20,918 nt of DNA from positions 1-20,918 of the forward strand of contig CAZNSG010000199.1 of assembly GCA_964575715.1 (NCBI GenBank). Direction: 5' to 3'. The stretch comes from PNAI01 sp964575715 (GTDB lineage Bacteria; Pseudomonadota; Alphaproteobacteria; Rhizobiales; Xanthobacteraceae). The notes under the pieces were generated by a model, which did no database searches, was not told the DNA's origin, and was given only the letters and a program-made list of their open reading frames with translations. The position numbers and the translations under genes are program-made. Below, in pieces: positions 1-6,712 of the stretch; position 1 is the first letter of the stretch; every line of letters starts with the position of its first letter.

Positions 1-893
1 ACCTTGTTGTGCTTGGGGATGAAATCCTGCGGCCCGTCGAGCGCCTCGACCGAGGCCCATTGCGACACCGCCGCCGGGTTCGAGGTCGATTGCGACTGGA
101 TCATCGCCATCGCCTTAATCAGCGGCTCGGGTCCGCCGGCATAGCCGATGCGCCAGCCGGTCATGCAATAGGCTTTCGACACGCCGTTGACGGTGAGCGT
201 GCGCTCATAAAGCCGCGGCTCCACCTGCGCCGGCGAGAAAAACTCAAATTCGTCGTAGACCAGGTGCTCGTACATGTCGTCCGAAAGCACATGGACGTGC
301 GGATATTTCACCAGCACGTCGGTCAGTGCTTTGAGTTCGCTCCTGGTATAGGCGGCGCCGGTCGGGTTCGACGGCGAGTTGAACATCAGCCATTTGGTCT
401 TGGGCGTGATGGCGCGCTCGAGCTGCTCCGGCTTGATCTTGAAGCCGGACTCAAAGCTCGCCGTGACCGCGACCGGCTCGCCGCCGGCGAGCAGCACCAT
501 GTCGGGATAGCTCACCCAATAGGGCGCAGGGATGATCACCTCGTCGCCCGGATTGAGCGTGGCCATGAGCGCATTGTAGAGCACCTGCTTGCCGCCGGTG
601 CCGACCGAAATCTGGCTGGTCTTGTAGTCAAGGCCGTTCTCGCGCTTGAATTTGCGGGCGACCGCTTCTTTCAGCTCGATGATGCCGTCGACGTTGGTGT
701 ATTTCGAGGCCTTGCCGGACTCGATCGCCTTGATCGCCGCGCGCTTGATGTTGTCGGGCGTGTCGAAATCCGGCTCGCCGGCGCCCAGCCCAATCACGTT
801 GCGGCCCGCCGCTTTGAGCGCGCGCGCCTTGTCGGTCACCGCGATGGTGGCCGAAGGCTTGATGCGCTTGAGCTGCTCGGCGAGGAAGGCCAT
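1..893 (-). CDS. aatA: Aspartate aminotransferase (PLP-dependent, class I), 3' end outside window
   Basis: This is a PLP-dependent aminotransferase of fold type I, most likely aspartate aminotransferase, which moves the amino group between aspartate and 2-oxoglutarate in the cytoplasm. The start is ATG at 893, with GGAG six bases upstream, and the protein begins MAFLAEQLKRIKPSATIAV. About 297 of the usual 400 residues are present, so the C-terminal small domain and its substrate-binding Arg lie outside. Visible family motifs are GLGAGEPDFDTP near the N terminus, YTNVDGIIELKEAV, the SNPTG loop and the PLP-lysine motif NGVSKAYCMTGWR, with the Schiff-base lysine at about residue 240 (codon 176-174). 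It diverges from the small exported protein at 958. Family assignment is firm; exact substrate preference (Asp, or also prephenate) is inferred. Confidence 0.92.
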   Translation of the reverse strand, partial: MAFLAEQLKRIKPSATIAVTDKARALKAAGRNVIGLGAGEPDFDTPDNIKRAAIKAIESGKASKYTNVDGIIELKEAVARKFKRENGLDYKTSQISVGTGGKQVLYNALMATLNPGDEVIIPAPYWVSYPDMVLLAGGEPVAVTASFESGFKIKPEQLERAITPKTKWLMFNSPSNPTGAAYTRSELKALTDVLVKYPHVHVLSDDMYEHLVYDEFEFFSPAQVEPRLYERTLTVNGVSKAYCMTGWRIGYAGGPEPLIKAMAMIQSQSTSNPAAVSQWASVEALDGPQDFIPKHNK

Positions 894-957
894 CGGAATC
901 TCCGCTTGCCCGCCCTGGGGCCGAAGTGTCCTAATGGGACTGAAGGCGGACGGCAAG

Positions 958-1266
958 ATGCAAAGAATGATGTATCGATCAACGCTTTTGATAGCGGTTG
1001 CACTGTTGCTTTCCCTCGCGGCGGAGGTTTCGGCCTCCGGCAGGGTCTGCGGGACTTCAATCGATGACTGGTGTCCCGCACCCCGCGGCGACCGCTGCGG
1101 CCGGCACAAAAATACCGCCGCCTGCAAGGCCGATCCGAAGTGCTACGGCATGCCCTATCGCGGCGTGTCGTTCGTGCCCTGTTACCTGGATAAGCGCGGT
1201 TTTGCCGCCAATTGCCCGACCGTCGGCTGCACCGGCAAGCGCCCGCCGCGCCGCCCGGCGCAATGA
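958..1266 (+). CDS. Small cysteine-rich exported protein, unknown function
   Basis: I do not recognise this family. The protein of about 102 residues starts MQRMMYRSTLLIAVALLLSL, a clear Sec signal peptide, with likely cleavage after the AEVSASG region. The mature part of about 75 residues has eight cysteines (VCG, DWC, DRC, AAC, PKC, VPC, ANC, VGC), which suggests a disulfide-stabilised periplasmic or secreted protein, and ends in a basic Pro-rich tail (KRPPRRPAQ). ATG at 958 is chosen because the hydrophobic core follows directly; ATG 934, 967 and 970 are in frame and also possible. It is divergent from the aminotransferase gene and is followed by the glycosyltransferase on the same strand. 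The even cysteine count and signal peptide support a real gene. Confidence 0.6.
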   Translation: MQRMMYRSTLLIAVALLLSLAAEVSASGRVCGTSIDDWCPAPRGDRCGRHKNTAACKADPKCYGMPYRGVSFVPCYLDKRGFAANCPTVGCTGKRPPRRPAQ

Positions 1267-1328
1267 TCACATTCCGTTAGTCCCTATCCGTTAAGGCTGG
1301 TCCGACGCGCATGGGCGCGGAGGGCGCC

Positions 1329-2684
1329 ATGGACGGCTTGCTTGGAGTGTTGCGGAGCGGCGACTGGCTCAACCGTGCGCGCATGCGGCTATGGGCGCTG
1401 TGCGTGCTTGGGTTTTCCGGCGCCGGGTTGCTTTTTCTCATCGTCACCTCCGACGGGCTCAACGATTATCTGGGCCGCCCGCTCGGCAGCGACTTCGCCA
1501 ACGTCTATGCGGCGGGGACTTATGTGCTGGAGGGCCGCGCGGCGGCGCCGTTCGACTGGCCCGCGCAATACGCCCGCGAGCAGGCGATCTTCGGCAAGGC
1601 AACGCAATTCTACGGCTGGCACTATCCGCCGTTCTTCTTGTTCATTGCCGGCGCGCTGGCAACGATGCCCTACACGCTCGCGCTGGCGGTGTGGCAGGGC
1701 GTGACGCTTGCGCTTTATCTTTTCTGCATTCATGCGATCCTCTTCTCTTCACCCTCCCCCTTGCGGGGAGGGTCGCGCGGCGAAGCCGCGCGGGGTGGGG
1801 GTCGTAGCGATACTCGCGAAAATCTCACCACCCCCCTCCCGACCGCTTCGCGGCCGACCTCCCCCGCAAGGGCGGAGGTGAAAGAAAATATTTGGCTGCT
1901 GCTCGCGCTGGCCTTCCCGGCGGTGTTCGTCAATATCGGCCATGGGCACAACGGATTTCTCACGGCGGCGCTGATCGGCGGCGCGCTCGCCACGCTCGAC
2001 CGCCGCCCGATCGGGGCCGGCATCTTGTTCGGGCTTGTGAGCTACAAACCGCAATTCGGTCTGCTGATTCCTCTGGTGCTGCTCGCAACCGGGCGCTGGC
2101 GCACGTTCGCCGCCGCTACCGCTACCGTTGCGGTGCTCATTATCGCAACGACGCTTGTTTTCGGCCCCGAGGTGTGGCGGGCGTTTTTCGCCTCCGCCCA
2201 TTTGACGCGCGAAGTGGTGCTGGAGGCCGGCGGCACCGGCTGGCACAAGATCCAGAGCGTGTTCGCATGGGTGCGCATGTGGGGCGGCGGCGTGCCGCTT
2301 GCTTATATGGCGCAGGGCGCCGTGACGCTCGCGATTGCGGGCGCGCTGATCTGGCTGTGGCGCAGCGAGGCGGCGTTTCCGCTGAAAGCCGCGGCGTTGG
2401 CGATCGGCACCATTCTCGCCACGCCCTACAGTCTCGATTACGACATGATGGCGCTGGCGCCCGCGCTCGCCTTCCTCGCCGCCGAAGGAATCATGCGCGG
2501 ATTCAACCCGTGGGAAAAGACCGCCTTGGCGCTGCTTTGGCTCGTGCCAATGTTTGCCCGCATCATCGCCGAGCACACGTTGCTCCCGCTTGGGGTTGGA
2601 ATAATGTTCTTTGTGTTCGTGCTTGTGCTGCGGCGCGCCCGCCTTCAGGCTGAAGGCGGATCGAAAAATTTCTTTCACGCATAG
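1329..2684 (+). CDS. GT87/DUF2029 polytopic membrane glycosyltransferase with in-frame repeat insertion
   Basis: This is a membrane protein of about 451 residues that resembles glycosyltransferase family 87 (DUF2029), enzymes that use polyprenyl-phosphate-linked sugars at the periplasmic face. Evidence is the N-terminal GSDFANVYAAGTYVLEG block, the YGWHYPPFFLFIAGALA motif, and roughly ten hydrophobic segments ending in a basic tail. ATG 1329 is preferred because GGAGGG lies four bases upstream; ATG 1311 is in frame but has no good ribosome site. Residues about 140-184 are not family sequence: they are encoded by a 135-bp palindromic repeat (1748-1882) that keeps the frame and falls in a loop between two membrane segments (before it CIHAILF, after it NIWLLLALAFPAVFV). 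The sugar donor and acceptor cannot be told from sequence. Confidence 0.8.
   Translation: MDGLLGVLRSGDWLNRARMRLWALCVLGFSGAGLLFLIVTSDGLNDYLGRPLGSDFANVYAAGTYVLEGRAAAPFDWPAQYAREQAIFGKATQFYGWHYPPFFLFIAGALATMPYTLALAVWQGVTLALYLFCIHAILFSSPSPLRGGSRGEAARGGGRSDTRENLTTPLPTASRPTSPARAEVKENIWLLLALAFPAVFVNIGHGHNGFLTAALIGGALATLDRRPIGAGILFGLVSYKPQFGLLIPLVLLATGRWRTFAAATATVAVLIIATTLVFGPEVWRAFFASAHLTREVVLEAGGTGWHKIQSVFAWVRMWGGGVPLAYMAQGAVTLAIAGALIWLWRSEAAFPLKAAALAIGTILATPYSLDYDMMALAPALAFLAAEGIMRGFNPWEKTALALLWLVPMFARIIAEHTLLPLGVGIMFFVFVLVLRRARLQAEGGSKNFFHA
1748..1882. repeat. 135-bp palindromic (REP/MITE-like) element inserted in frame in the GT87 gene
   Basis: The element runs from TTCACC (1748-1753) to GGTGAA (1877-1882). 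Its two ends are imperfect inverted repeats of about 28 bp: the left end contains CTCCCCCTTGCGGGGAGGG and the right end, read backwards, contains CGCCCTTGCGGGGGAGG. An inner hairpin CGCGCGGC-GAA-GCCGCGCG follows the left arm, and GGGTGGGGGT comes next. The length is exactly 45 codons and no stop occurs in the coding frame. The same core (CCCTCCCCC...GGGGGAGGG, then GGGTGGGGGT) recurs at 20740-20775, so this is a dispersed family. Such motifs are common between genes in Rhizobiales genomes (general knowledge, not searched). Confidence 0.85.
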
Positions 2685-2851
2685 GCCAGGCGCGAGACGG
2701 ATTCGGTTTTATTTTGCACTGCGGCAGAACTGACCGCCTTTGGTTTCGCCGGCAATGTTCAATTGCCTTGCAATCACCTGGCAATGCATTTCAATGCGCA
2801 TGGGGCCGGTTGAAATCGCGTTGCCCCACATTGACCGAGGAAGACGCAGGC

Positions 2852-3484
2852 ATGTACACGCTCTATTCCATGCGCCGCTCCGGCAATTGCTACAAGGTTC
2901 GGCTTGCGCTCCAACAGCTCGGCACCGATTACAAGCTGATCGAAATCGACACTCTCAAGGGCGACACCCGCACGCCGGAATTCCTGGCCAAGAATCCGAG
3001 CGGCCATGTGCCGCTGCTGGAGGTGGCGCCAGGCCGCTACCTGCCGGAATCGAACGCGATCCTGTGGTTCATTGCCGGCGGCACGCCGCTCGCGCCCGAG
3101 GACCGCATCGATCGCGCCGAGGCGCTGCAATGGATGTTCTTCGAGCAAAACAGTTTGCAGCCCAATCTCGGCGCGGCCTGGTTCTGGCTTACGCTGGTCA
3201 AGGGCGGCCGCGAGCTGCAAATGCATGCGCTGGAAGAGTGGATGGAGAAAGGCTACCAGGCGCTGGGCGTGATGGAACAACATCTCGCAACGCATCGATT
3301 TTTCGCCGCCGACCGCTACACCATCGCCGACATCGCGCTCTACGCCTATACCCATGTGGCGCACGAGTGCGACTATGCGCTCGGCACCTTTCCGGCGATT
3401 GGCGACTGGCTCGCGCGCGTGGCCGCGCAGCCGCGCCATGTCAACATGGATTGGCATCCGGATCATGCGGAAACCGTGCGCTGA
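2852..3484 (+). CDS. Glutathione S-transferase family protein
   Basis: This is a cytosolic GST-fold protein of 210 residues, a normal GST length. Residues 1-80 form the thioredoxin-like domain: MYTLYSMRRSGNCYKVRLAL with a Ser/Cys-rich loop near the active site, the cis-Pro motif GHVPLLEV (Pro54), and the glutathione-contacting ESNAILWF (Glu66-Ser67). Residues 90-200 form the helical domain, including the capping-box region FFAADRYTIADIALYAYTHVA. ATG 2852 is chosen because GAGGAAGACGCAGGC precedes it and the fold starts at once; upstream in-frame ATGs would add non-homologous residues. It conjugates glutathione to electrophiles or acts as a related reductase; no neighbour reveals the substrate. 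Confidence 0.9.
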   Translation: MYTLYSMRRSGNCYKVRLALQQLGTDYKLIEIDTLKGDTRTPEFLAKNPSGHVPLLEVAPGRYLPESNAILWFIAGGTPLAPEDRIDRAEALQWMFFEQNSLQPNLGAAWFWLTLVKGGRELQMHALEEWMEKGYQALGVMEQHLATHRFFAADRYTIADIALYAYTHVAHECDYALGTFPAIGDWLARVAAQPRHVNMDWHPDHAETVR

Positions 3485-3630
3485 GCGGCTGAAGATGCGA
3501 ATAGTAGCGAATTGTTTATCGATGACCGCCGCCACGAAATTGCCGCGGTTCATCAACCGCTTTGCCTAAGTGTGGTCCAACCGCCGCCCGCATCGCACGC
3601 GATATTTGGATCATGCTGATTCGTCACCAT

Positions 3631-3876
3631 ATGAAATCCATGACCACGACAATGACCGAGGGGGTCGGGTTTTCGCACCCGATCCAACACGAACGGGCGC
3701 GCGAGTGCCGCAGCCGGGCATTTGCCGAACTCATCACCACCGCGGCGCTCCTTGTATCGCTTGCGATCGCGGTAATCGCGGTGTCCATCGGCATTGCACG
3801 CGCGGATAGGTTTGACGCCGGAACGCTTGATACCGGAACGTTTGGCGCCCCAACCGAGTTGAGTTGCGTAAAGTAG
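3631..3876 (+). CDS. Small single-pass membrane protein, unknown
   Basis: This is a hypothetical protein of about 81 residues. It has a charged N-terminal part (HPIQHERARECRSRAFAEL), one strong transmembrane segment (ITTAALLVSLAIAVIAVSIG) and a short tail with a small internal repeat (DAGTLDTGTFGA). ATGs at 3631, 3640 and 3652 are all in frame and none has a convincing Shine-Dalgarno site, so the start is uncertain. The clear charged-then-hydrophobic layout, and the fact that it fills an otherwise empty gap before the sugar dehydrogenase, support coding, but I recognise no family and it could be a chance reading frame. Confidence 0.45.
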   Translation: MKSMTTTMTEGVGFSHPIQHERARECRSRAFAELITTAALLVSLAIAVIAVSIGIARADRFDAGTLDTGTFGAPTELSCVK

Positions 3877-3940
3877 CGTTCGGTGGCGTGGCGTTCGGTC
3901 GCGTATTGCGTTTTCTGTAAAGTACCAGCTTGCCGCATCC

Positions 3941-3981
3941 CTCCTGGGCGCCTTAGGTTCGTGTTGGTCGGCGCCCAGGAG
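3941..3981 (+). promoter_or_regulatory. 12-bp perfect hairpin enclosing the Shine-Dalgarno site of the sugar dehydrogenase
   Basis: CTCCTGGGCGCC (3941-3952) pairs perfectly with GGCGCCCAGGAG (3970-3981) across a 17-nt loop. The last five bases of the right arm, AGGAG (3977-3981), are the Shine-Dalgarno sequence, six bases from ATG 3988. The left arm begins with CTCCT, the same sequence as the 16S anti-SD core. In mRNA this would hide the ribosome site. There is no T-run after it, so it does not look like a terminator. A thermosensor or a ligand- or protein-controlled translational switch is inference. Confidence 0.65.
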
Positions 3982-3987
3982 ATGTTC

Positions 3988-5130
3988 ATGAGATTATTCG
4001 GAATTGCGTGCGTGTTGTCGCTGCTTGCGGCGGCATGTGCCCCTGCCCCCGCAGAAACCTTTCGATCGGCCGCCGGCGACTTATCCGTCGAAACCGTCGC
4101 CGGCGGTCTGGTCAATCCTCTTGTCAATCCTTGGGCGCTTGCCTTCCTCCCCGACGGCCGCATGCTGGTGACCGAGCGGCCCGGCCGCATGCGCATCGCC
4201 GCGCGCGACGGCAAGCTCTCGCCGCCGCTCTTGGGCGTGCCGCCAGTTTTTGCCATCGGCCAGGGCGGGTTGCTCGACGTCGTGCTCGATCGCGCCTACG
4301 CGCAGAACCAGACCATATACTTTTGTTATGCCGAGCCGGTTGAGCGCGGTGCGCGCACGGCGCTGGCGCGCGCCAAATTGATCGATGGAGCAACGCCGCG
4401 GCTTGACGATGTGAAGATAATATTCCGGCAAGAAGGGCCGCTGTCGAGCAGCAATCATCACGGCTGCCGCATCGTGCAGACGCCCGACAACAACCTGTTT
4501 CTCACGCTCGGCGATCACTTCGGTCCGCGCGAGGAGGCGCAGAATCTTTCCAATCATCTGGGCAAGATCATCCGCATCCGGCCGGATGGGTCGGTACCGC
4601 CCGATAATCCGTTCGCCGGGAGACCCGGCGCCAAGCCGGAAATCTGGAGCTACGGCCACCGCAATTCGCAAGGCGCGGCGGTCAATCCGGCATCGGGAAA
4701 ATTGTGGATGCACGAACACGGCCCGCGCGGCGGCGACGAGATCAACATCGCCGAGGCGGGCAAGAACTACGGCTGGCCGGTGATCGGCTATGGCATCGAC
4801 TACAGCTTTGCGCGCATCCACGAGAGCACGCAAAAAGCCGGTCTGGAACAGCCGGTCAAATATTTTGTGCCGTCGATCGCGCCCTCGGGCATGGCGTTCT
4901 ACAGCGGCAAGCTCGTCCCAGCCTGGCGCGGAAATCTGTTCGTCGGCGCGCTGGCAGGCCAAATGCTGCTGCGGCTCGAAGTCGACGGCGACAAGGTGGG
5001 GAAGGAAGAGCGGCTGCTGCAAGGCTTGCGCGAACGCATCCGCGACGTGCGCGAGGGACCCGACGGCGCGCTCTATCTGCTCACCGACAGTCGCGATGGA
5101 CGCATTTTGCGCGTTAAGCCGGCGAAGTAA
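3988..5130 (+). CDS. PQQ-dependent sugar (aldose) dehydrogenase, exported
   Basis: This is a soluble beta-propeller quinoprotein of the glucose/sorbosone dehydrogenase family (YliI/Asd type), which oxidises aldoses in the periplasm with PQQ as cofactor. The 380-residue length is typical. A signal peptide (MRLFGIACVLSLLAAACAPA) is followed by propeller motifs: NPWALAFLPDGRMLVTERPG, SSSNHHGCRI with the family's HHG, LFLTLGDH, GKIIRIRPDGSVPPDNPF, EIWSYGHRNSQG, and HEHGPRGGDEIN with the Ca/PQQ-site residues, then NYGWPVIGYG. ATG 3988 is chosen because AGGAG sits six bases upstream; ATG 3982 abuts it. Residues 41-48 read LVNPLVNP, an extra four-residue copy (12-bp tandem, 4108-4131) before the first blade. 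Translation may be controlled by the upstream hairpin. A 7-bp inverted repeat (5171-5177/5200-5206) without a T-run lies downstream. Confidence 0.9.
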   Translation: MRLFGIACVLSLLAAACAPAPAETFRSAAGDLSVETVAGGLVNPLVNPWALAFLPDGRMLVTERPGRMRIAARDGKLSPPLLGVPPVFAIGQGGLLDVVLDRAYAQNQTIYFCYAEPVERGARTALARAKLIDGATPRLDDVKIIFRQEGPLSSSNHHGCRIVQTPDNNLFLTLGDHFGPREEAQNLSNHLGKIIRIRPDGSVPPDNPFAGRPGAKPEIWSYGHRNSQGAAVNPASGKLWMHEHGPRGGDEINIAEAGKNYGWPVIGYGIDYSFARIHESTQKAGLEQPVKYFVPSIAPSGMAFYSGKLVPAWRGNLFVGALAGQMLLRLEVDGDKVGKEERLLQGLRERIRDVREGPDGALYLLTDSRDGRILRVKPAK

Positions 5131-5299
5131 GCCGCAAATTCACAAGCGCTCCGTTGGACGGCTTGCCGGAGTCCGCTTTCCCTCCGATCGCGACCGGATA
5201 GCGGACATTATGGCTCGTCCGAGTCGTGCCAGTAGCGAACAATGACGCGTGGCTGATCTGGATAAGGATCGAGCTATTAGCGTCCGGCATTCAGAGGTC

Positions 5300-5539
5300 T
5301 CACCTCGGCGTGCGCGTATTTGGATAGGGCACTGGCACAAAGGGCGGGGTGCTTGGGGACGTTGGGCGAGTAGCAACGTCGGGAAGGGGTGCGTTTGGCT
5401 TGCGTTTGCTTATCACATTGACTGATGGTGTCTTTTGAGTGGAGGACTTCGCCTTCGATGGCGCCACGGCACCGAAAGTGGCGACCGATCCAAAGCCAAC
5501 CGCAAGAACGATTGTTAATGCGAGTATTGAGCCTTTCAT
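5300..5539 (-). CDS. Small exported Pro-rich protein, unknown
   Basis: This is a protein of 79 residues beginning MKGSILALTIVLAVGFGSVA, a good signal peptide or membrane anchor. A short basic/polar stretch follows (KSSTQKTPSVNVISKRKPN), then a Pro/Thr/Ser-rich tail (TSPSTPPFVPVPYPNTRTPR). GGAAGGCGAG lies upstream of the ATG at 5539. It sits 63 bases downstream of the cupin gene on the same strand, so the two are probably co-transcribed. A hairpin (GGCCGCC with GGCGGCT, 5571-5577/5584-5590) lies in that gap. I recognise no family; the tail could interact with cell wall or another exported protein, but nothing in the sequence shows this. Confidence 0.6.
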   Translation of the reverse strand: MKGSILALTIVLAVGFGSVATFGAVAPSKAKSSTQKTPSVNVISKRKPNAPLPDVATRPTSPSTPPFVPVPYPNTRTPR

Positions 5540-5602
5540 CGATGACTCGCCTTCCCGAAATGATGCAAGAGGCCGCCAACTGAGGCGGCTTCTGTTTAAG
5601 TA

Positions 5603-6046
5603 TTATTTCGCCTTTTGTGGAATAGGAACAGTGCCGCTCGGTCCTATGGATGTAATCTGAATTATTACCTCGCCGTCCTTCGCCCATGCAAAATGGGGCG
5701 TCTTTGCTGGCTCAGCGAACAGGGTGCCGGTCGGAAAAGCCGTGAGTTTGCTTTCATCCCATTGTTCCCCAAGTCCGAAGTACAGCGTGCCGGATAGAAC
5801 GACAATGGTTCGCGGCTGGTCAGGATGATAATGCGGCATGACCTTCATGCCCGCCGCAAACTTGGTGCGTTGTACGAACATTCCCTCCTTGGTCGGGTCG
5901 CCGAACAACACTGCGGTCTGTGGCGCTCCGGGAAGCCCCTTGAAGGACAACTGGCTCGGTAACACTACGACGCTTTGCGCGTGAGCTAGAGCTGAAATGC
6001 CAATTGTACCGAGGGCGAGCAGAAGAAAGGCCACGCGTAGGTTCAT
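5603..6046 (-). CDS. Exported single-domain cupin protein
   Basis: This is a 147-residue protein with a signal peptide (MNLRVAFLLLALGTIGISAL, cleavage near AHA-QS) and one cupin barrel. The first cupin motif is seen as GMKVMPHYHPDQPRTIVVLSG, with His72 and His74 and the final Gly; the usual Glu is not at its standard place. The second motif appears as FAEPAKTPHFAW with His118. A divalent metal site is therefore plausible. TAGGAGATATTT precedes ATG 6046. Such small exported cupins are common in soil alphaproteobacteria and mostly uncharacterised, so substrate and role are unknown. It is convergent with the sugar dehydrogenase and leads a two-gene unit with the Pro-rich protein at 5300. Confidence 0.85.
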   Translation of the reverse strand: MNLRVAFLLLALGTIGISALAHAQSVVVLPSQLSFKGLPGAPQTAVLFGDPTKEGMFVQRTKFAAGMKVMPHYHPDQPRTIVVLSGTLYFGLGEQWDESKLTAFPTGTLFAEPAKTPHFAWAKDGEVIIQITSIGPSGTVPIPQKAK

Positions 6047-6609
6047 AAATATCTCCTATTGGGTCGTACGTTTCGCGCGATCAGGCGGGCGCCCGGTCGG
6101 GCTCTGCTTTATCAAGTTTGGGAAAAGTTCGGCTACTTTGCGGTAGCGGCGCGATTGCCTTCACGTTATGCCTTCAAGAACGCATTGTCCACGCACGACC
6201 TTATGGCAAATTAGGCTACCGCCAATTTCAAACTAGGCCATCAAACAGGCCAGAACCAACTCGCCTATAAGAACAGACGTGAAATCTAGGACATTTCCTG
6301 AACGCGGCAGACGGTTCGACAGGTAGAAGTCGTGCGGCTTGATGACCGCTCAGGGTCAATTTGAGAAAAACTCGCTACGAGCAAATGTATTCCGCGCTTC
6401 CCCTATAACCGACGTTCGCCGGCCGCGACGCCGGCGTGCGGCGGTCGATCGCACGTATACGAATGTTAACGCGCCGAGACTTGCGCAGCGATGGCGGAAA
6501 AAGCCGAGGTTTGCCGGACCGATTGTGGCAATTTCACTACACCCGCGAGGGAAAGTTCTCTTTGACCCGCGGTTTATCCACTATCCGCACTGTCAATGGG
6601 GCCAAGGGG

Positions 6610-6638
6610 GCATTGCTGATGCTCAAAAGGCATATAAT
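6610..6638 (+). promoter_or_regulatory. Possible promoter of mltA
   Basis: A perfect TATAAT (6633-6638) lies about 75 bases before the mltA start. A matching -35 is poor: the hexamer 17 bases upstream is GCATTG, and TTGCTG at 6613 would leave only 14 bases of spacer. The call rests on the -10 alone. Confidence 0.3.
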
Positions 6639-6665
6639 CTGGGGAATTCAGCTGGGGAATGCCGG

Positions 6666-6699
6666 ATTGTAACGCTTAGTACATTGTAACGCTTAGTAC
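6666..6699 (+). repeat. 17-bp perfect tandem duplication upstream of mltA
   Basis: ATTGTAACGCTTAGTAC occurs twice head to tail (6666-6682 and 6683-6699) with no mismatch, four bases before the ribosome site GGGGAG of mltA. A perfect doublet suggests a recent slippage event or a doubled binding site in the leader. Confidence 0.9.
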
Positions 6700-6712
6700 C
6701 CTGGGGAGCATC

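Larger units (their letters stand above)
6047..6712. other. Intergenic region between the divergent cupin and mltA genes
   Basis: These 666 bases hold no gene I can support. Two short plus-strand reading frames (6339-6689, 6436-6672) lack ribosome sites and family features. The region is less GC-rich and more irregular than its surroundings. It contains a GC palindrome around 6418-6435, a TATAAT at 6633 and a 17-bp tandem duplication just before mltA. It may be decayed former coding DNA. Confidence 0.5.

Noticed and set aside
9..1067. Long plus-strand reading frame over the aminotransferase gene
   Set aside because: It is antisense to a clear PLP enzyme, Arg/His-rich, and has no motif; it arises from high GC.
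1749..2678. 309-residue minus-strand reading frame over the glycosyltransferase
   Set aside because: Its composition is that of an antisense shadow, and the membrane segments of the plus-strand protein are clear.
3941..3981. The hairpin before the sugar dehydrogenase as a terminator of the upstream gene
   Set aside because: It is followed by ATGTTCATG rather than a T-run and contains the Shine-Dalgarno site, so a translational role fits better.
4081..5022. 313-residue minus-strand reading frame over the sugar dehydrogenase
   Set aside because: It is a mirror frame of a gene with many family motifs and has no ribosome site or domain.
6339..6689. Two plus-strand reading frames in the gap before mltA
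   Set aside because: They have no ribosome site, no signal peptide or motif, and the composition looks random.
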